Source: Mortierella sp. BCC40632
Lineage: Eukaryota; Mortierellomycota; Mortierellomycetes; Mortierellales; Mortierellaceae
DNA length: 64,000 bases
NCBI GenBank assembly: GCA_011634665.1
Contig: WAEK01000011.1
Coordinates: 1,103,501-1,167,500, forward strand
Reading direction: 5' to 3'
In this document: piece by piece, positions 1 through 13,192 of the stretch
How the letters are laid out: each line of letters begins with the position of its first letter
How positions within the stretch are numbered: the first letter of the stretch is position 1
Program-made: the position numbers and the translations under genes
The notes under the pieces: generated by a model
Told to the model about the DNA's origin: nothing
The model's database searches: none
The model's input: only the letters and a program-made list of their open reading frames with translations

Positions 1-1850
1 GCCCATCTGCAATTGCCTGAAGTCTCGACAACTCGAGTGCCCTTTTCATATCGTCATCTTCATGGTCGGATGAATTGTTTAGTGTCGAAAGATTTTCTGT
101 TGAGCCATCACGCGGCGACTGGATCTGATGCGACTTTTGTTGCTCTTCGTGTTCCCGCTTGGATAGCTCCAGTATCTGTCTTAATTCTGCATCTCCATCA
201 TCGCCGTTCAAATTGTCCGTGATGTCGTCCTCCAGCCCTAGGTCGATCTCCTCATCTTCATGCTTCGCAGTACGCATACTCACATCGGGATCACAGTCAG
301 CTAAATCTCCACCAAGATCGAAATCTTCCATATCATCGAAATCCTCATCGTTCAGCTTGACATTGGGGTTTCGTAGAGATGTTGATGACAGAGTAGCTCC
401 ACTACTACTCTGACTACTGCTATTACTTTTCTCAAGACTATTCTTTACCTCGTCTTTGGATGCGGACGAAATCGCATCTTCGCTCAAAGATTTGGGGGAA
501 ATGGACGCTTTAGCTGGATCACGCGGAGTGGTAGGTTTGGCCATAAAGAACCGGTTCAAGGTCTTTTTGTTAGAACTCGAGATCCAGGGCTTTGTAAATT
601 CCTGAGAGTCATTCCTGACACTGTTGACCTTTTCATCCACTTGATAGGTCTCGAGTGCATAGAGCAACTTGGTTTTTTTGTCTGTCTGATCACCCTCATC
701 TTCAATCTCGATTTTCACTTCCTGAAACTCGTCGCAGGGTTTGAGCATCGCTTCCAGGGCAGAGTTCCATTGCATATGAGGGTCGAGCCATGCTTTGATT
801 TTTTCAAGATCGTCGTTAGGTATGAGGACTGGCATGCGGTCGTGAAGCCAGTCGAGTTGAGGTGAGGCATTGGTAGTAATAGTGGCGTAGGTGTACATGG
901 GTTCCTCTTGGCCCTGGATCAGAGCCACATCATAGAGTGCTGCCATGAGCATCAGGTTTCCGTCTCGGCGCCTCGTATAAAACGGCACCCTCTCTCTCCC
1001 GCGTCTTCTCCATTCATAGAATCTACAGAAAGAAATGAGAGAGATGGTGAGTCAATGATGTAAATGACCCCTGTTTTTTTTTTCTTCCTGCTTGGCTGCC
1101 GCTAGTTTTAATTACCCTTCAGCTAGGAGGATGCATCGTTTGTAGTTTTTGGAGTGGCTGAACATGGCCTTTCCTGTTGGACCCATAAACAACGAGTCAT
1201 CTCGGGCGTTGATCGACTTTAATACTGAGCTGTAGTCGGGCATCGAAGTTGTGTTCCTTGGAATCAGACCCCACCTCTAATAAGAATCTTTTATTGTCAG
1301 CAGATGATCGATGACAAAGTTTATTATCCAGAACATCATAGTGGAGGATGGCATAAACATTTACCATCATATGGACGACGTAGCTGTTTGTCTTGGCGTC
1401 AGCTCGAACGATGGGTTGGTATCTTGTAGGCGCAACATTATACCTAACAAATGGACATGGACGAGCAACTTTGATTTTAGTAAAGCGCCACCTTTTTTTT
1501 TTTTTTTTTTTTTTTTTTTTGGCGAAGCAACTCTCTTTTTTGCTCCGCGGTCGGAGCAAGAAAAAAAAAAATAGAGAGGCATTAATTCATACGATGTCCG
1601 GTACTTGTCTTCGCCTATCCACGAGTCTGCAGGCTTGCTGGGTAGAGTTTTGTCGAGATGTTGGCGGATCTGTGCCGGAGCCTACAATTTCCTCGCCAAA
1701 AAAAAAAAAAAAAAAAGGAGAGAAGAGAGAAGAGTTCATTTCAAAAGTAAGGCGTTAGTTTCTTGGTCAAGGTGTCTGAATCAATCAACTGCGGAGGAAG
1801 GGGGGATTGTTGGGTTGACATACCAGACCCTGAGCTGTCCTCCCGCACAT
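1..1850 (-). CDS. HMCES: HMCES/SRAP abasic-site DNA-protein crosslink protein with C-terminal UIM-like motifs (3' end outside window)
   Basis: SRAP-family proteins use Cys2 to crosslink to abasic sites in single-stranded DNA and shield them at replication forks. The start at 1850 begins M-C-G-R, giving the exposed catalytic Cys2. Exons read on the minus strand are 1850-1824, 1681-1593, 1443-1365, 1276 to about 1110, then from about 1022 leftward; the junctions keep frame and restore family motifs: YNVAPT, RWGL, INARDD, AEGFYEW (catalytic Glu) and WLHDRMPV (catalytic His). After the SRAP domain comes an acidic, Ser-rich tail with two UIM-like motifs, ELRQILELSKREHEE (about 180-140) and EDDDMKRALELSR (about 55-20). 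The gene runs off the window at base 1, so the C-terminus is not visible. Family identity is certain; the ubiquitin-binding role of the tail is inferred from motif pattern. Confidence 0.93.
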
Positions 1851-3275
1851 GGATTAGAGCAAATGTACTGCTGTCAAATGAAACGAATGAGCAGAATGTA
1901 GAAGAAGAGATGGAGAGACAAAGGAAAAATGAAGAAAAGACAATGCCTCGGAATGGATGGGGCTCCTTTTTTTTTCTTTTTGAAAGAAAAAGCGAGTCGA
2001 CGGACAAGCCTCACGCCGCCACTTGCGCACTTTCGACGATGGCCGCCACCAACTCGGAAATTTTTCACGGTCCGACGAACCATTTGGATCCTTCTTGGTC
2101 AACAACGATTGGAACTTTTTTAACTAGACCCTGTGTGTTGCAGACTTTCTCCTCCTATTACCGCTCCATTTAGTAGTCATGTCGCTCGTCCCTTCTGGTT
2201 CACATTGGTCCGCTAACCAAGTAAGATCTTTTTTTTTGTAGAGAGAACTTGGGGAGAGGGAGGGGAGACGTTGAAAAGACGACCATTGTTGCTTCAGTCA
2301 CTTTCTGGCGCTACAAACGACTGAGGTCGGACTAGGTACCCAACGGCAAAGGTTGAAGTGAGTCGAGTGAACGATGGAATGAGAGTGAAGAGGACTGGCT
2401 TTTTTTTTCTTCTAGGCATGGGTCAAGGACCAGCAGAATCTATCCCAGCCCGACTCATCGACCGACAAGGTGTTGATGATCACCATTCGAGAAAAGGGTT
2501 CCAGCAGGATGAGAGACGTCCACAAGTTTGAAATGAACGATCCTGAGGTGCTAGGAAGATGATCATGATCATGCAGGAATGGCCGACCATGCCAATGGTT
2601 TTCCTCCCTCGGACCATTGGGTCCAATCACCAATGAGATGGTGAATCAAGGTCATCCAAACCAACTATCCCAGCAGGATGAGGGAGGTCCATAGACTCGG
2701 AATGAATGGTCCCGAGGTGTCGGGGAGGATGATCATGATCCTGACAAGATGAGAGAATGCTCGAAGAGGGAAGGGGTTTTTTTAATTCCTGATGGAGGGA
2801 AGACCTTGTCCAAGATTGGTGGCAAGAAATATAGAGTTGGTGGCGTCAAAGTGAACGGAAAAAAAAAAAAAAAAAGATTGGTGGCGTCCTATTCCTTCAT
2901 TTCCCCCCATTCGTTCCCTTCTTCGAAGATCGCCCGAGTTACCCTTCTCTCTCTTCTCAGAAACCGGTGACTCTGGTGCCAAGACAAAAAAAAAGAGGGT
3001 CGCCAACATGTCCAACGCTGAGCACAGCAAAAAAGGCAAAAAAAAAAAAAAAAAAATGCTTGTGGGATCTGCTATTTCTTCCTTGTCACTTTGCTGGTGT
3101 ATCACCTCACTCTTCTCATTTCAACAACAACAACAACAACAACAACAACAAAAAAGACAACTGTTGTTTACATTGGAATCATCATGGTCGCGACTCTCCT
3201 TCTGGCTAGAGTGGTCGTCCAGGAAAACTGGGAAGGGTTCCATTTGCTCTGAGTTTGAAAGGGTAAAGATTGCAA
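1851..3275. other. Gene-poor spacer with homopolymer tracts
   Basis: No supported gene. It holds several poly(A)/poly(T) runs, a (CAA)n run at 3124-3151 and the diverged direct repeat pair described separately. Open frames here are short and lack family motifs. Confidence 0.6.
2501..2743. repeat. Diverged direct repeat, two ~73-bp copies
   Basis: Copy A (2501-2573) and copy B (2670-2743) begin with ccagcaggatgag and end in gatcatgatc plus a few bases. By eye they are about three-quarters identical, with copy starts about 170 bp apart. The terminal gatcatgatc is nearly palindromic. Neither copy codes for a recognisable protein. Confidence 0.7.
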
Positions 3276-4601
3276 TCAAAGCCCTTGTCGATAAAGCAAA
3301 TCTGATATCTCGAGATAGAGCTGAATGGCATTAAAAAGTGGTGGTACTTCCTTAGGTCCAATATCCGCCTCCTCTTCATCACCATTACCAGACTCGAATG
3401 CTCCTTTTGCTCGTCCCTCCGAGTCATGACTCGATCCACCAAGAATCCAGGGAAACCGAGAACGGCCCCAGGCCATGGCGTTGACCCAGTTCATAATATC
3501 CATGTGGTCAGCATTCGGTATCTCTCGAACAAACGAGCCCCAACGCGCACTCTCAACACTGACTAGACCATCATTCGGTCCCTCACGGTCAAAGATGACA
3601 CTCCAAGGAAGTCGAAAGCGCGAGAACAACCCTGGTTCGAAGGAGGCTGCATAACTGAAATACTGAACGTTGGGATCGTCTGGTGTGACAGGGTTGAATT
3701 CATCTCGAAGGTAGTACGTTGTCAAGTTCTCTGCAGCACCCCTTTCCACTCCAACCAGCCTTAGGGCGGTCCAGAAAAGTTCCAATCTCGTCCGACCTAT
3801 CACGTCGGACATGACATAGTCAGCAAAGGACGATCCACGATGTGGAGTGGCAAGCGTTGTTAGAGACCGAATCCGAAAATGACATTGTGGTTGAAGATGA
3901 GTAATCAAGTATCGACAATCAAGTCCTCCCATGGAGTGAGCCACAAGGTTGATCTCTGATCCTTTGGGAACCGTCTTTTCGATGTATTGGAGTAACTTTT
4001 GTGCGCGGACTTTGATCGAAGCAAAGGGTGGGACTCTGGCCGTGTGGACACTACATCCAATGTCGGTCAATGCTTCGCGGATGCCGTACCAATAGTCGAA
4101 CCGGAAATCTGGATTCTGACCTAAAGAGTCAAATCCTGAGAATCCTGTTTCTCAAAAAAAAAGCATCCGCTGGGCAAAGTCAGCAAATTGGACCAATATA
4201 CAAAAAAAAAAAAAAAAAAAAAAAAAACCTGCAATAGGTAAACCTGCATGTATTCATATATTACCATGGCATAGTACAACGGGCAATCGAGCAGCCCGAA
4301 ACCTTTGTGCGATCTTTGTCTCATCCTCAATGGCCGTTCTTCTCGGGTCGGAAGATCCTGAGTTTTGTTGGACTTTTGATCTGGGAATATCTGCTGTGTC
4401 ACGGCTCCGGTCAATATGCAGCAATAATGTCGACTTTTGTATCCGACGCTTGGCAGTGCCAAGGCCAACGGAGGAGGATCGAGGAAAAGATTGTCTGGAC
4501 AGGCGAGCACTACTCGGAAAATGGCTCCTGGCGGGAACAGTCAAGTCTCTCACGAAATAACTAGGTAGCTGCAACCTGTGTCGAGGCAAGGACGAAAACA
4601 T
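3276..4601 (-). CDS. Alpha/beta-hydrolase lipase (Tgl2-like triacylglycerol lipase candidate)
   Basis: Predicted serine lipase. Exons are 4601-4265 and 4135-3276 (398 aa if the ATG at 4601 is used), joined through a phase-1 intron that contains a poly(A)/poly(T) tract. Visible features are the N-terminal strand with PVVLCHG and FDSLG (oxyanion region), the nucleophile elbow AHSMGG (catalytic Ser), a TPHRGSS segment after it, a late EGPNDGLV segment with the likely acid residue, and ADHMD with the likely catalytic His. The N-terminus upstream of PVVLCHG is rich in Arg and Ser and poor in acidic residues, which suits a mitochondrial presequence as in yeast Tgl2. Substrate and location are inferred. 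The start codon is uncertain because in-frame methionines lie further upstream (to 4715). Confidence 0.82.
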
Positions 4602-4830
4602 CGGAAGAAATATGGAGGGTCTTTGAACAGACTTAAGAGTGATGGTGCTCGCGATGTAGATGGTCACAGATGCAGAAGAAGAAAAAAAAATATTGGGATG
4701 GGAGACAAAGATCATTGAAAAAAGAGTAGAGATCAGTTCGGTGGCGGATCAAGCTTTTTGTTCATGCATTGTCTCTCATTCCTTCTCGAGCCGTTTGGAA
4801 ACGATTCATTCTTTTAATGGAACCAACTAC

Positions 4831-5877
4831 CTACAGTGGTAATGGCACTTCTTTCTCATTCGACACCCTCTCTACCGTAGTCATAGAGCCAGCTACTGTG
4901 GGGAGAATATCCTCCTTTGCCTGGGTCCCTTTGACCCCACACCGCCGCTTGGCGACCCACACCTTCAGATCGTGCAGCTTCCAAGCTATTACGTATACAA
5001 TGATGACGGATGCAGTAACGATCCCGTAATACATAAACGTCTTTGGCCAACCCTGAGTCTCAAAGTCGAGAAACGAATACACGAACCAACCAGTCGTCCA
5101 CCACCCGACAAAGGTTGTCAAAAGGTATAGCAGCATGAACCCAAGCGCAAAGAGTAGGTGTCGGATCTCCATCCTCATCTTTGTCAAGATCAGCTCCATA
5201 ATGACAAGCACTCCATCCACCGAGTGTTCCGAGACCGTGGCCCACTCGTACACCCCAGTGTGGGCCTTTTGATGTCGCCGGAGGATGGACCAGTACAGGA
5301 TCGGGATAAACAGGCTATGGTTTGTGCAAGACACGAAAACAAGATGAGAATGGGAAATAGGCTCTTTTTCAAACACTATGGGCCACACACTTCGGGACAA
5401 CTGAAAGTTGAAAAAGACTTTTTTTTTTTTTTCCTTACTGGTAGACGACCAGACTGCCATAAACGACCCAGTAGATATACCCAAGAACTCGCGGAACTTT
5501 TTGCTGCCAATCTTCTTTCCCTTGCTCTGAAAGTCTACAATATTGGATCGACCATACTAGTGACCACTGAAAAAAAAAAGGGGGCTAGGTCAGGACCAAA
5601 TCTTTTGCGATAATACGGGCGAAGGATAGTCCATCCAGAATGGGGTCTAGTGCCTTACCAGGTAATATACAAAGAGCGCGCAAAAGGATATATGGGTAAA
5701 GAAGGAGACAAAGTAGCGTAGACTCGGGGTGGTGGCCAGTGCTCCAATGAGCACAGCAAAGATATAGATGGATCCAAGTAGTCGTGTGATTAGGAGGACT
5801 TTGGGTCCATAGAAATAGGAGGTTACTGCATGGACTGGGTCGAACGACTTTAATCGCAAGAAAGAACTAACGCCCAT
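4831..5877 (-). CDS. Multi-pass membrane protein, FAR-17a/AIG1/rolling-stone-like
   Basis: Three-exon model 5877-5659, 5526-5439, 5375-4831 (283 aa), all junctions GT-AG and in frame. Several hydrophobic helices are visible, with a conserved-looking EHSVDGVLVIMEL segment followed by a helix pair and WFVYSFLDF, a layout typical of the FAR-17a/AIG1 and rolling-stone membrane families (some members hydrolyse FAHFA lipids). Assignment rests on helix pattern and these short motifs, so the family is probable and the enzymatic role unproven. The short middle exon, flanked by a poly(T) tract, is the least certain part. Confidence 0.7.
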
Positions 5878-8800
5878 TCCGATGTCTGCTGGAATTATGG
5901 TAATATTATAGGCTACTAATCCACAACGTTTGGGGAGGAGGAGGAGGAGGAGGAGGAGGAGGACGGGAGGTAGAGGTAGAAAGGAGTGAAGGGGAAATTA
6001 TTGGAGGGAAAGGGTTATTGCCGTTCTGGCATGGATGATATCTTCTTCTGACGAAACCAGACAGGGTGTGGTGTGGTTGAGAAAATGGCCTGGGAGAGAC
6101 CGAAGATGATGGGTAAGGAGGATGGGGAGGTAAGAAGGATAAGGGTGGAAAAGAGGAAAGAGGAAGAAAGAAAACGGATGGGGAGGAGAGGAGGGGGAGG
6201 GGTTACAAAAAAAAGTCGTGTGCATGGAACAATGAACTAACAACCATCGGAAGCATGAGACCGAGCCTCCCTATTTGCTGGAAAGCGCTCAGGAATAGGA
6301 AAAGTAGGAGTGAATGTGGATGGGAAAACAAGTGTATTTTCATCCCAGCCTTCGCCCTCTCTATCTGTCTCTCTGTCTCTCTCGTTTGACAAGGATCGCA
6401 ATCGTACCATCGTGAAGAAGGCGAGCACAGCGTTCGACAAAGTGGAGCCTATTTTCGGACTGGGGTGCATACTGGACACAATCACGGCGGTTGTACAGGT
6501 TTATCGGTCGTGCAAGTGGGAATAAAACCACAAGGTTATACAACAAACTGGATGGTTGGAACAACGGGAACCAAGATGACTGTATTCGTGCGTTCTCTGG
6601 AAAGTTAATCCCGGGAGCACGCCGTATATTTCCATTATCGATGGATGAGCGGTCAGTCAGTCAAGTCTGCCACATTGTCAGAGCACAGGGGTCTCCTTGC
6701 TCAATCTTGTCACTTGACAGAGACAAGAGAGAGCCAATTGGCGAGGGTCGCGTCGTCTTTCACCAAGAAGCAGAAGCTGCAGGCCAATTCAAGGGCAGCA
6801 TGGACAGCACAAGACAAAAGGCAATAAAGGATCCTATCACATACCAAACACCATTTGAACTGAGAGATCACATGAGTGACCTATCATCGTGATGTCATCG
6901 ATGGATGAGGATAATGTCATTCGTTCATGCAAGAGGAACCAATCTGGCTTGGACAGATGGAAAGAAAAGTATCTTGCGCCTTTTCCACAAACTCCAGCCT
7001 CTCCTATCTTTGTGGTCTCCAGCCTCTCCCAACACTTCCGCACGGATCCCATAGTCCAATGAATCGTGACTTTCCAGTGACAAACAACAGGTTTGGGCAA
7101 TTGGCACAAGTATCCAAACTCTTACTGGGTCGCCCAAACTGCGGAGAGGGATACAGTAAAGCGTACAACATTGCTCCATGCTCATGTATAACCGTCTGAG
7201 CAGGGCGCATGCATCATGCCTACGATAGAAATGATTTGGCTCGACGAACAAAGAAGCCAGACTGGAAATAGTTGGGGTCCGCCAGGGGGTTTGATGTTTA
7301 TTCCAGCCAGTGCATGCAGCGTGTGTTCTCCTTATAGACTTTGTGAGCGACTTGGCGAGCGCCGAGAGGAAACTAGTGGCAGAAGGATCGCTCCAACTGT
7401 TCGCCTCAATGGATCCATATTACAATAAAAGTCTTCGCTCCGTTGGTGTGATTTATTTTTTTTTTCTTAGTCAAGGGATTCATCTTGCACAAATCCTTCA
7501 AAGCCGATGGCTTTTTGCCTCCAGTTGCTCGCGTTAAACTACGGGAGATCCGGCATGTTCGGTAAAGACGGTGCCTGGACAAATTACTACCAAACACCAC
7601 ACGGATCAGTTTCATTCAGTAGTAGGGAGTGTTCCCCCCAAGAGCCCAGTGACTCTGGAGTGCAACTCAAGATGAGGCCGATGAGAGCACCTCGGAGTTG
7701 ACCTCGAAGTAGGCCTGTGTCGTCAGTGCCTGTGCGTTGTTTGCAGATCGATGCAAAAAGAAGCAAGGCAACAGAAAGCGAGGCGAATGAAAACAAGGAT
7801 GCAAGAACATGCAGGATGTTTCCTGAGAGCGAGACAAAGTATGTGTGATCTGCAAACTGAATATCTGTGTAAACCTGCGAGGATGGTGATTAACCTTGGA
7901 GAGAAGAAAAAAAAAAAAAGTCGACCCAAGAGCATCTCAAGAACGCAACATGTCACACAGCTCCTTCTCCTTCAACTACATCACAGGGTTCCTGACTGTC
8001 TCCGCCTTGCAAAGTCTTGCGATTTTGATCAAGGTCTGTCTCCCTACCCCCTTATTTTGAGCAATTAGACTTGTCCCCGTGCAAGAAGAAAAGTGGATGT
8101 GGTGGTGTGCATGTGCATTGCCTTCCTCCCTATTCCTTCTATGCTCCTCCTCCTCCTCCTCCCCCCCCCCCCCCTCCCCTTCCTCTTCCTTTTCCCCTGC
8201 CCGAGGAAGAGTGGGTTCCTGGCCGAACGTTTCGAGGTAGACACGAATGAACGCCGTCTATTTTTATTCCATCTACGATATCGGTCTTCTCGGCTTGCCC
8301 AGGCTTTTAATTCTCCTCTCTCTCCCCCGACCCCCCCCAAAGACTCGAGCGAGAGGCATATGTCAGGCGGCCGGATCGGATACCGCCCAATCTTTGTCTC
8401 AGCAGATTGTCTCTTGGGCGCCAGCTGCTTACTGCAGATCAGGCGGACGATCGCCTGAAGGAATCGGATGACCGACCTGATTTAAACTGATGACATGATC
8501 TTTTGCACTCATTCTCCCCAATTTATCCATTCTGCTCTCTCCTCACTCTTCACTCACTCTGCCCGCTCTCTCTTCTCTCTCACTCACCTGTTCTATCTCT
8601 ATTTCTCTCTCTCTCTCTCTCGTCACTCTTTCTTCTCTTCAATCTTTCCTCTATCTCTATCTCTTTCTATCTCTCTCCCTCTTCCCCTCTCATTCCTCTC
8701 TCGCACCTCCCATTCGTCCGAATCCATCCTCCCTTCGTTCCAGACCAGCCGACCACTCATCTTCACTCACTCTCCTCCCTTGCTGTATCTTCCTTCTCTC

Positions 8801-8909
8801 CCTTTCGTTCAGATCGTTATTCACATCTCTGCCCACACCCCTCCCCCTCCCTCCTTATCAGCATCCACACAGCTCGCCTCATTCTCTGCCCATTTCATTT
8901 CCCTTTGCC
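5878..8909. other. 3-kb spacer without a supported gene
   Basis: Contains a (GGA)n microsatellite at 5934-5963, purine-rich and pyrimidine-rich stretches, and from about 8500 a long CT-rich segment that is probably promoter and 5' UTR of the START gene. Open frames on either strand (for example 6491-6892 plus, 6925-7251 minus) show no motif, no codon bias and no splice support. Confidence 0.55.
5934..5963. repeat. (GGA)n microsatellite
   Basis: About ten uninterrupted GGA units on the plus strand. Confidence 0.95.
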
Positions 8910-10621
8910 ATGTTGACTGATCAACAGTTCCAGGAGTGCCTGAATGAGCTCAAGCATCCCAGAGTAGCAGACTGGGAACTCTTCCTTGAGTCTCATGGTT
9001 TCCGCATTTACCGCAAGGCCATGCCCAACACGGCTCTTTACGAATACAAGGCCCTTGGCCATTACCCAGACGTCTCTTCAAGACTCCTGGCTGATGTCTT
9101 TACTGATCTCGAATATCGAAAGACCTGGGATAAGAACATGGTTGGCTTCAAACGACTTGACCATGACGTGATCCATTATACAACAAAGTTCCCCTGGCCA
9201 CTCTCCCCTCGTGAATACTTTTATGAACTAACGGTTCATGAGCCAAAGGAGAACCACTTTTGTGTGAGTTCACAAACAATTGGCAAGACAAGGGCACCGG
9301 ATGGGACTCTGAGAAATGCTGTCAGCACCAACAACTACAAGTCGATGGTCACACTCGTACCTTCTTTGACCGCTGGTTCCAGTGGAGTCAGCTCGAATTC
9401 AGACTCGTCCTCGCCTGTGACATCGAATCTTCTCAGGGTGCCTAGTGGTGGCGCCGCGGCTTCGTCTTCGGTTTCTCTACCAGCTTCACTTGGATCCAGC
9501 TCACCCAAGGTGTTCAAGTTGCCAGCACCCAACAAGTCGGTGCGCGTGGAGGAATACCGTCAAGATGTAGTCATGGTCCCGAACGAGGATGGCAAGGGGT
9601 GCTATGTCTGGTTTGGTTACTTTGATGATCCCAAGGTAAGATTGCTAGAGTCGGTAGGGTGAACTAGTGTCGGGTCTAATGGAATGACTCGTTGGGTTTG
9701 TCGCTGGGCTGGTGAAATGGAACAAAGTGATATCGCGCAACATCGGATAATGTCAATCAGAGAGATGAGAGATTTCTTTTTTTCTTTTGTTTTTTTTTGC
9801 ACATCTCGACAGTGAACCTGGCAGGGTGCGAAGAAAAGAAGAATATTCAAAAGGAAGGAAGGGGGTGATGGGGTTATTCCTTCATTTTATGATCTCGTGC
9901 GGGCTCTTGATAAATCTTGTCTGATAGCCATTCAGAGAAGAGAGAAAAGAGGGAAGAGAGAGAGAGAGAGAGAGAGAGAGGGCCACAGAGAGCGATTTCC
10001 CACCGAGTAGCATAATGACATTAAAAAAGGAGAGAATAAGAAAAGAGCGGGCTTACTCTTGAGATAATTTTTGGGCAGGTCTTTTTTATCCTTTCGCGTG
10101 AGGCGTTCGCGGGAAATCTTGGTGTTGGATGACCAATCCGAGGTCGATGGTCTTTTGTTTTTGTCAAAAGAACGAAAGAAAGAAAAAAGAGGGTACTTGA
10201 CGTGCATGTCCCTAGCCGTGCTTCTCTTGGCTTTGGCAACAAGCATGCACCCTTCTGTTCAATTACTACCCGATAAAGACTTTTTTTAAGCAAGGGTGTT
10301 CATGTTGAAGAACTCTATTGACTCTCCGACTCTACTATTGTACGTAATGTCTTCTTTTACACAGGGTCACATCCCATCGTCTATCGTCAACTGGGCAACA
10401 AAGCATGGTATTCCAGGTAAGATATCCTTGCGCGTGACTTGAAACTCGAATCCAGTAAACTACCATTGTTTTATCAAGGTACTGATAGGACCGAATCATC
10501 ATCGTTTCCAATAGGGTTCCTTAAGGGCATCCAAGAGGCTTGCCACAGGAGGGCAGCTCTCAACATCCCAACGGACCTTCCAGATCGACCAGAAACACCC
10601 GACAGTGGTATTGAGGCATAA
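8910..10621 (+). CDS. START-domain lipid-binding protein (PCTP/StarD10-like)
   Basis: Exons 8910-9635, 10365-10416, 10515-10621 (294 aa). START domains form a hydrophobic pocket for a single phospholipid, sterol or ceramide and carry it between membranes. Visible landmarks are the N-terminal WELF..HGFRIYRK, the central FTDLEYRKTWDKNM, WPLSPREY, and the late SVRVEEYRQD...YVWFGYFDDP followed by the C-terminal amphipathic helix spanning exons 2-3 (IPSSIVNWATKHGIPGFLKG). A Ser/Ala/Gly-rich loop of about 60 residues is inserted before the last strands. The ligand cannot be read from sequence; the layout most resembles PCTP/StarD2-group proteins. A long pyrimidine-rich 5' leader precedes the ATG. 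Confidence 0.88.
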
Positions 10622-11701
10622 CGACAGTAGAGTATAGTAGAGGCTTTTAGATCTCAGGAGACCAAGAGACGGTCAATCCGACGGAAAAAAAAATGATATA
10701 GAAACAAGCGCAAGGAACACTGGACGCTGGTTCGTCAATGTTCAACAGACAGTGGATCGCCTGTCCATTGGGTTTGATGGCAGCCTGCATGAGGCGGAAC
10801 CACACTGGATCTCGTCAGCCACGATCGAAGAAAGAAAGGAGAAAAAGAAAAAAGAAAAAGAAAAAAAAACCAATAAGACGGCGGGTTATTCCATACCATT
10901 GAACTTTGCTATCGCATCAATTCATGCGCTGTTTTTCTGATTTTATGTTTACGAACACACAGATTTTTGTTACAAGTAATGCTGACCATGCATGAAAGTG
11001 ACGGATCCGCGATAGAAAATGGTCCATGCAACGTGTGAAAATGAGAAGGAGGAGATTCAGGAACAAAAAAAAAAAAAGTGGCCACGGCTTCGGACCAGTC
11101 TTTGTGCTCTGTGGTCTATTCGCATACACGCCTCTTTATAAATTCACATGGGAGCCGCGGTCCATATCAGGCCACAAACAATGGTTTCTAGGCTGGGCCC
11201 TGTTGTGCACTCACCTGTGTTTTTGGCCAATCATGGTCAGGACCACTGTCGGACCGTCCCTCTCCGCCTTCCTCCCAGCCCTCCACAAGGCATGGAGGAG
11301 AAAAGCTCAGCTAGGGCCAGGGAAAAGACTGCGGGTATTGTTTCTCTCTCTCTCTCTTTCAGTCTTTCTTTTGTCCGGGAGGATCTCTAGACATGGCTGT
11401 GGTCCTGGTGATGCCAATGATGTTGGTGGGACAGGAGTCGCCTTGATCTCTGCAATCTTGTATTCGCTCCCCATCATTCTTGTGCAGCCTATCAACCCCT
11501 TGATCATTCGGCTGCTCATTCGGCCTGCTTGATTCTGTGTTCTCTCTCTCTGTGCTCCAGCCCGCTCCTCTCTTCCACCTTCTCCCAGTTGCATCTTTGT
11601 AAACCCTACATCCCATTTGTAAACCCATCCACGCAAGCTTGTCCTCTACTTGATCAACCACCCTCTTCACTCATCTTTTCCCTTCAATCTCCATTCGAAT
11701 A
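10622..11701. other. Spacer upstream of the TMEM135-like gene
   Basis: No supported gene. The last 350 bases are CT-rich and probably hold the promoter and 5' UTR of the downstream gene. Confidence 0.55.
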
Positions 11702-13155
11702 ATGACTGTTGTCGACCACGAGCCAGAACAGCAGGATGTCGCGAATGGGATTGCCATGACCACCTCCTCGTCGGTCTCGTCCCTGACTGCAAGCAACGGA
11801 AAGACCTCGTCCGATTCTTCCGTCTCCACACCTCCGTCCTCTTCTCTTTCCGCTACCCCTTCACCCCCATCCCCTGCAGCTTCTGTCCATGCCTCCTCGT
11901 CAGAGGTCAGTTCTGCGAGTAGCTCAATTGTTCAACAGCCTTTGAAAGCTCAGGTCGAGTCGTCTCCCAAACCCAAGCTTGGACAGACAAGAAAGCCCCA
12001 ACTCTCGCCCGAGCTCAAAACCGCGCTCCGTGTCTGTATCCGGTCTTATGGTATCGGATATGTGTTTGCCACTGCGCCCAAGCTCATCCGAACCATTATT
12101 GGTTTTCTGACGAATCCTCGAAAGGCCGCTGGCGGTGGAAGCGCCTCTCGAAACCGAAATATTGTTCTCGCATTCCTGAGTGCAGTCCTGAGCGTGATCA
12201 AAGAAGGAGCGAGCGCGAAAAAGGATGGTCTGAGCATGTTGTTGATGATCTCGTTAGGTGGATACAAACTCTTGGAACTCTTTTTGAGTCGGGGCATCAT
12301 CAAAGCCTTCTTGGCTCAGGAGCGTGGAAATCCTCAACCACATGCTCAACTCCGAAGAGTGATCACCACCACCAAAACAACTACCGTCAATGGCAAGATC
12401 ACCACCACCAAGTCGGAGCGGACCGAAACCATGACGGATGAGGAGAGGATCGAAGCCACGATGTTGACGGATGAGATGCGTCAAAAGGTGACTATGATGG
12501 CATCGTTCGTTGCTTCCGCCACAGCGATCATGTTTATGCATCGGTACCGACCCAACTATGCGACCATTGATTATTCTTTGTTTGCTGTGGTTCGAGGATT
12601 GGATGTGTTGGGACATGTTGCGGTCAAGAACCAATGGGGTCCTCGATGGTTGGGATCTTATGGAGCTGTTGCAGTCTTTGTTCTGGCATGTACAGAAATC
12701 ATGTTCTCGTTCTTGTATGAACCTGAGCGTTTGCCTGGGTAAGATCTGATTAGGATTGTTTGAATCCCTCCAATGACTGTCGCCTCAATAGATGATTCGG
12801 AAACAAGAACAAAAAAAAAAAAAAAAAAAGAATGGTTGATATCAAGGAACTAACGCTGATTCGATTACATGAAAAAAAAATGCTAGGCCTTATGCGTTCT
12901 GGATTACCAAGATGGCGCGCATGGACAAACGACTGTTGGAGACTCTGCGAAGTGTTCGCGCAGGCAAGATTCAGTTCCAACATTCCAACCCACCTGAGGT
13001 GGCCAACTTGCTTACAGGACTATGCAAAGATCTAAAACTAGATCCCAAAATGGGTAAGTCGAGCCTCCCTTTTTTTTTTTTTTTTTTTTTCTGTCGCGTC
13101 TAGTCCTGGAGATTATTGGTAGGTATTCTTTTACCTATAAGCATGAATCGTAACC

Positions 13156-13192
<37 letters not shown>

